A stretch of DNA of 64,000 nt from Diadophis punctatus similis. Lineage: Eukaryota; Chordata; Lepidosauria; Squamata; Dipsadidae. The stretch covers positions 7,360,263 through 7,424,262 of the forward strand of contig JALIGW010000031.1 in the NCBI GenBank assembly GCA_023053685.1, given 5' to 3'. Position numbers and translations under genes: made by a program. How positions within the stretch are numbered: the stretch's first letter is position 1; each line of letters begins with the position of its first letter. The notes under the pieces were generated by a model. That model searched no databases, was not told where the DNA came from, and saw only the letters and a list, made by a program, of their open reading frames with translations. Below are positions 60,854 to 64,000 of the stretch, one piece after another.

Positions 60854-62038
60854 ATGGCAGATAATATACCACTGCCGCAACTCATGCAAGTAAGTGAGGA
60901 CTCTAGCACTAATTGGGAAAATTTTAGGGCAGAGTTTGAAGATTACTCTTTGGCTGCAGGCGTAAATGATAAGCCGGCAGCAGTACAAGCTGCCACATTA
61001 AGAAGACTAATGGGTGCAGAATGCCTTCATATTTATAAACATAGTTTAACTCTTACAGAAGAGCAGAGGACTGATACTAAGGCTATTTTGGATGCTTTGG
61101 AAGCTTTCTTCAGACCGCATAAGAATGTTATATATGAAAGATATCTTTTTGGGAGCTGCACTCAGGAAGAAGGAGAAATGATTGACGCCTTTGTAACACA
61201 CCTAAAGGAAAGGGCGGCAAGTTGTGAGTACGGTTCCTTGAGAGATGAACTTATCCGAGACAAAATAGTTTTGGGTGTTGCCAAGGAAAGTACACGCCGC
61301 CGTTTATTAAGGGAACATGATTTAACCCTGCAATTAGCCATAGAAATATGTCGGACTATTGAACTTACAGATAAACGGCTGATGGCGTTGGAGCGAGATA
61401 AACAGACCAACTGTGTTAATGCAGCTTCCAAGCACCAGCCAAATGTGAGGAATCGTCAGCAACAGCAGCAGTTCAAACAGAAGCCTCGCAATTTGTCAGT
61501 AGACAACCACACACCGTGTAAATACTGTGACAATGTGCATGCACGTGGGAAAGAACGGTGTCCAGTGTATGGTAAAATCTGTAGGGCGTGTGGGAGGCTG
61601 AACCATTTTGCTGGGGTGTGTCTGGCAGCAAAGAAATTGCATATGGTCGAGCAAACACCGGATTTAGAGGATGTATCGCTGTTTACCACTGATGTGACCT
61701 ACACGAAAGAATGCATTGGTGCAGTACATTCAAAGGGTAAAAAGTGGTTTGTTAATCTTAAATTTAATGATATAACTCAATCTTGTCAGTTGGACTCGGG
61801 GGCAACATGTGATGTGATGAGCCTAAAGGACAAAAGGAAATTGGCACCTGAGACACCCCTTCAGCCTAGTAGTGCCACATTGAGGTTATATTCGGGGGAA
61901 CTGATGGAGTCAGTAGGCTTATTTTATACTGAATGTAACATATGTGGGGTTACTCACAAGTTGGAATTTGAAATTGTGGATGTAGATCAAAAGCCGTTAT
62001 TGTCAGGCTCAACATGTGAGCCATTGGGACTGATGTGA
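60854..62038 (+). CDS. Gag-protease polyprotein of Mag-like gypsy element
   Basis: The 394-codon frame starts at the ATG 60 bases after the 5' LTR. The capsid-like region shows DTKAILDALEAFFRPHKNVI, then GSCTQEEGEMIDAFVTHLKE and LIRDKIVLGVAKESTRRRLL. The Cys-rich region has CKYCDNVHARGKERC and the knuckle CRACGRLNHFAGVC. The protease has its active site QLDSGATCDVMS and the late KPLLSGSTCEPLGL segment. It forms the particle and processes it. It ends in TGA (62036-62038); the reverse transcriptase continues in the same frame directly after. The stop may be a mutation or, less likely, a readthrough site. Confidence 0.88.
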   Translation: MADNIPLPQLMQVSEDSSTNWENFRAEFEDYSLAAGVNDKPAAVQAATLRRLMGAECLHIYKHSLTLTEEQRTDTKAILDALEAFFRPHKNVIYERYLFGSCTQEEGEMIDAFVTHLKERAASCEYGSLRDELIRDKIVLGVAKESTRRRLLREHDLTLQLAIEICRTIELTDKRLMALERDKQTNCVNAASKHQPNVRNRQQQQQFKQKPRNLSVDNHTPCKYCDNVHARGKERCPVYGKICRACGRLNHFAGVCLAAKKLHMVEQTPDLEDVSLFTTDVTYTKECIGAVHSKGKKWFVNLKFNDITQSCQLDSGATCDVMSLKDKRKLAPETPLQPSSATLRLYSGELMESVGLFYTECNICGVTHKLEFEIVDVDQKPLLSGSTCEPLGLM

Positions 62039-63067
62039 TTTACCATTCCAAGGGAGTTACATAATGTCGAAACCTATTCCTCCAAAGTCTTGGGGAGACC
62101 ATTGATAAAGCACCAGGTCCTCCAAGCTTATAGGGAGGTGTTTGAGGGCCCTATTGCATCTGTTCCAGGAGAGGTTCATTTTCAACTTGATCCCACTGTT
62201 CCTCCAGTACAAAGTGCCCCGCGCAATGTCCCTATAGCCATTAAGTCACAGGTTAAAGTACAGTTGGATAAATATGAAGCAGAGGGACATATTGTTTCAG
62301 TAGCCGAGCCAACCGACTGGATAAGTAACATGGTGGTGATTAGGAAATTGGAAAAGATCCAAATTTGTATCGATCCTAAGTTTTTGAATATGGCCTTGAA
62401 GCGATCGCATTACCCAATGCCAACTTTAGAGGATGTTTTGCACAAGCTGCCTAAGGCATGGATTTTTACACTTGTTGATGCCAGGGATGCCTTCTTACAG
62501 TGTAAACTGGATGAAGAGAGCAGCTATATGACCACGTTTTGGACTCCTTGGGGCAGAAAGAGGTGGCTTAAACTGCCCTTTGGTGTCTCCGTAGCACCAG
62601 AGATATATCAAAGGAAGCAGCATGAATTATTGAGTGGTCTCAGTGGAATTGAGCCTATAGCTGATGATATCCTTATAGTTGGGTGTGGCGACACTGATGA
62701 CGAAGCAGAGCATGATCATGATGGGAAACTAATGACACTATTGGAGTGGTGTAAGCAGATGAAGCTGAGGCTCAGTATAAAGAAGCTGCAGTTTAAGGTG
62801 CGAGAAGTCCGCTTTCATGGACATATTTTAACATCACAAGGGTTAAAAGCGGACCCAAACAAGATCAGAGCTATTGTGAACATGCCACTGCCTACTGATG
62901 CTAAAGCAGTGCAGAGATTCATTGGCTTTGTCACATATTTAGCAAAATTCTTGCCACATTTATCTGAGGTGCGCCAGCCATTGAGACGTCTGGTGGATAA
63001 AGATGCAGTTTGGCACTGGCTCCCTAAACATGATCTTTCAACTGAGACCACCATCAAGAGATGTAAG
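62039..63067 (+). pseudogene. Mag-like gypsy reverse transcriptase, fused to integrase remnant
   Basis: Same frame as gag-protease after the TGA. Motifs: AYREVFEGPIASVPGEVHFQ, IVSVAEPTDWISNMVVIRK, FTLVDARDAFLQCKLD (first Asp), LKLPFGVSVAPEIYQRK and IADDILIVG (Asp pair, with A in place of the usual Tyr-variable position), then HGHILTSQGLKADPNKI and LRRLVDKDAVWHWLPKHD. Immediately after this comes LSTETTIKRCK, which belongs to integrase. RNase H and the integrase zinc domain are therefore deleted. Confidence 0.85.
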
Positions 63068-63542
63068 TGTTAGGTCTCTGACCATAACTAATATTGGGTA
63101 GGACAATATATGTTTAACTTTTAACAGAAGTATGTCTGTTTAGCTGAGGTGTTGCAGACTGCCACAAGAGGGAGCTAGAGTTCACAGCTTATTTCTCTGG
63201 GAGTCCCTCTCTGTTTGTCTTTGGTCTCTGCTACTCAGTGTATTCTCTGCTACTCACTAGAGCAAGACATTGTGTATGTATGCTCTGCATTTCTCTCTGT
63301 GTTGTAGTTATGTATTATAGCTAAAATGTATTTGTACTTGATAGTATTTGGATTGTTATTATGACTATTAAGTGTTTGACTTTGGACTGTTTATAGGAAA
63401 ATGCTATTTCTTAAAGTAAACTTTAACTCAAGTTAGTGTATCTGTGTGTGGCTGAGTACTTATTCACAACTGATCTCAATCTAAACGTTTTCTGTATGCA
63501 CAACCTTGGTAACACAAGGAATACTCTGCTAATACATTAACA
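63068..63542. mobile_element. Solo LTR inserted in gypsy pol, TSD GTAAG
   Basis: A 475-bp block with TG...CA ends (TGTTAGGTCTC ... TACATTAACA), flanked by the perfect 5-bp duplication GTAAG at 63063-63067 and 63543-63547. It has no coding sequence. It splits the integrase segment: ...TTIKRCK before it and SQFARYGQPNVVITDNGPQF after it. A single LTR with duplication is the product of LTR-LTR recombination. Family not identified; orientation not decided. Confidence 0.85.
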
Positions 63543-63547
63543 GTAAG

Positions 63548-64000
63548 TCTCAGTTTGCACGTTACGGGCAACCAAATGTAGTGATTACAGATAATGGTCC
63601 TCAATTTGTAAGTCTGCAATTTAAAAAATTTGCTGCGGAATGGGAGTTTGATCATATTACTTCATCGCCACGTTATCCGCAAGTGAACGGAAAAGCCGAA
63701 TCAGCTGTAAAAATTGCTAAGAAATTATGTAGGAAAGCATATGGAGAAGGTAGTGATCCATGGAAGGCTATTTTACATTGGAGGAATACTCCAACCGAAG
63801 GTATGGACAGTAGCTCAGCACAAAGATTAATGTCACGGAGATTAAAGACGTCCTTACCCGTGGCAAATAAGTTGCTTGAGCCTGTGGTGATACAAGGGGT
63901 CCCGGAAAGGCTATGGCAGAAGAGGCAAGTGGCTAAGGCCAAATATGATAGATCTGCAAGAGACTTGCCAGAGTTGAAGGTGGGAGAACGAATTCGGATG
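63548..64000 (+). pseudogene. Mag-like gypsy integrase core (window edge)
   Basis: Open frame with ARYGQPNVVITDNGPQFVS (second catalytic Asp), SSPRYPQVNGKAESAVKIAK (Glu), WKAILHWRNTPTEGMDSSSA and the tail LPELKVGERIR. The first catalytic Asp region was lost in the deletion that fused this part to reverse transcriptase. It continues past the window end. Confidence 0.87.

Larger units (their letters stand above)
60651..64000 (+). mobile_element. Ty3/gypsy (Mag-like) LTR retrotransposon, internally deleted, runs off window
   Basis: Layout: 5' LTR (60651-60793), primer-binding sequence TGGTGTCAGAAGTGG, gag-protease (60854-62038), reverse transcriptase (to about 63030), a junction where RNase H and the start of integrase are missing, a solo LTR insertion (63068-63542), then integrase core (63548 onward). 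The 3' LTR lies beyond the window. Confidence 0.9.

Overview
This window is vertebrate nuclear DNA with long AT-rich stretches, no bacterial-type gene packing, and a dense, mostly young mix of transposable elements. The mix is CR1, L2, L1 and BovB/RTE LINEs, a Dong/R4 LINE, a Penelope-like fragment, Ty3/gypsy and BEL/Pao LTR elements, Sauria-type tRNA SINEs, a tRNA SINE with an L2-like tail, and many non-autonomous hAT elements. This points to a squamate reptile. A LINE tail ending in ATTCT/AATAG pentamers hints at a snake. That is inference from repeat content, read by eye without database searches.

I see no ordinary spliced host gene. The two host-derived coding sequences are both intronless: a LIMD2 retrocopy (9073-9459, 128 codons, all eight LIM zinc ligands present) and a TMBIM1/RECS1 retrocopy (16881-17774, 297 codons, uninterrupted). 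The TMBIM1 copy has a 17-bp target-site duplication and a poly(A) tail. It sits inside ORF1 of an L1 element that is complete at both ends and has its own 12-bp duplication (15165-20775). That L1 has lost its reverse transcriptase domain by internal deletion.

Layout: 1-905 CR1 3' end. 906-8690 mostly unique sequence with a GA-rich simple repeat, a Sauria SINE and three copies of an unclassified dispersed repeat. 8690-9010 BovB, then LIMD2. 11528-12809 a Dong/R4 LINE fragment with (AAT)n on both sides. 13091-13732 a terminal-inverted-repeat element with internal 146-bp repeats. 14201-14508 hAT. 15165-20775 the L1 nest. 20776-32722 mostly unique, with CR1, hAT, L2-like and a possible solo LTR. 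32723-33505 a hAT-like element carrying an open coiled-coil reading frame. 34080-34690 L1 (minus). 35930-39210 CR1, hAT and Penelope pieces. 39216-47275 an L2 copy broken by a hAT element that is itself broken by a Ty3/gypsy element. 48474-50510 SINEs and a hAT. 51250-55769 a truncated BEL/Pao element. 56836-60650 three L1 pieces, one inserted with its own duplication. 60651-64000 a second Ty3/gypsy element with an internal deletion and a solo LTR inserted in it; it runs off the window.

The elements depend on each other. L1-type machinery is the likely source of the processed retrocopies, whose hallmarks (poly(A), 17-bp TSD) are visible for TMBIM1. The tRNA SINEs carry tails resembling LINE 3' ends. 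The hAT copies lack transposase, so they must have moved in trans. Nesting gives relative ages, for example L2, then hAT, then Ty3 at 40-47 kb. The intact TMBIM1 frame is the most interesting candidate for a functional new gene.
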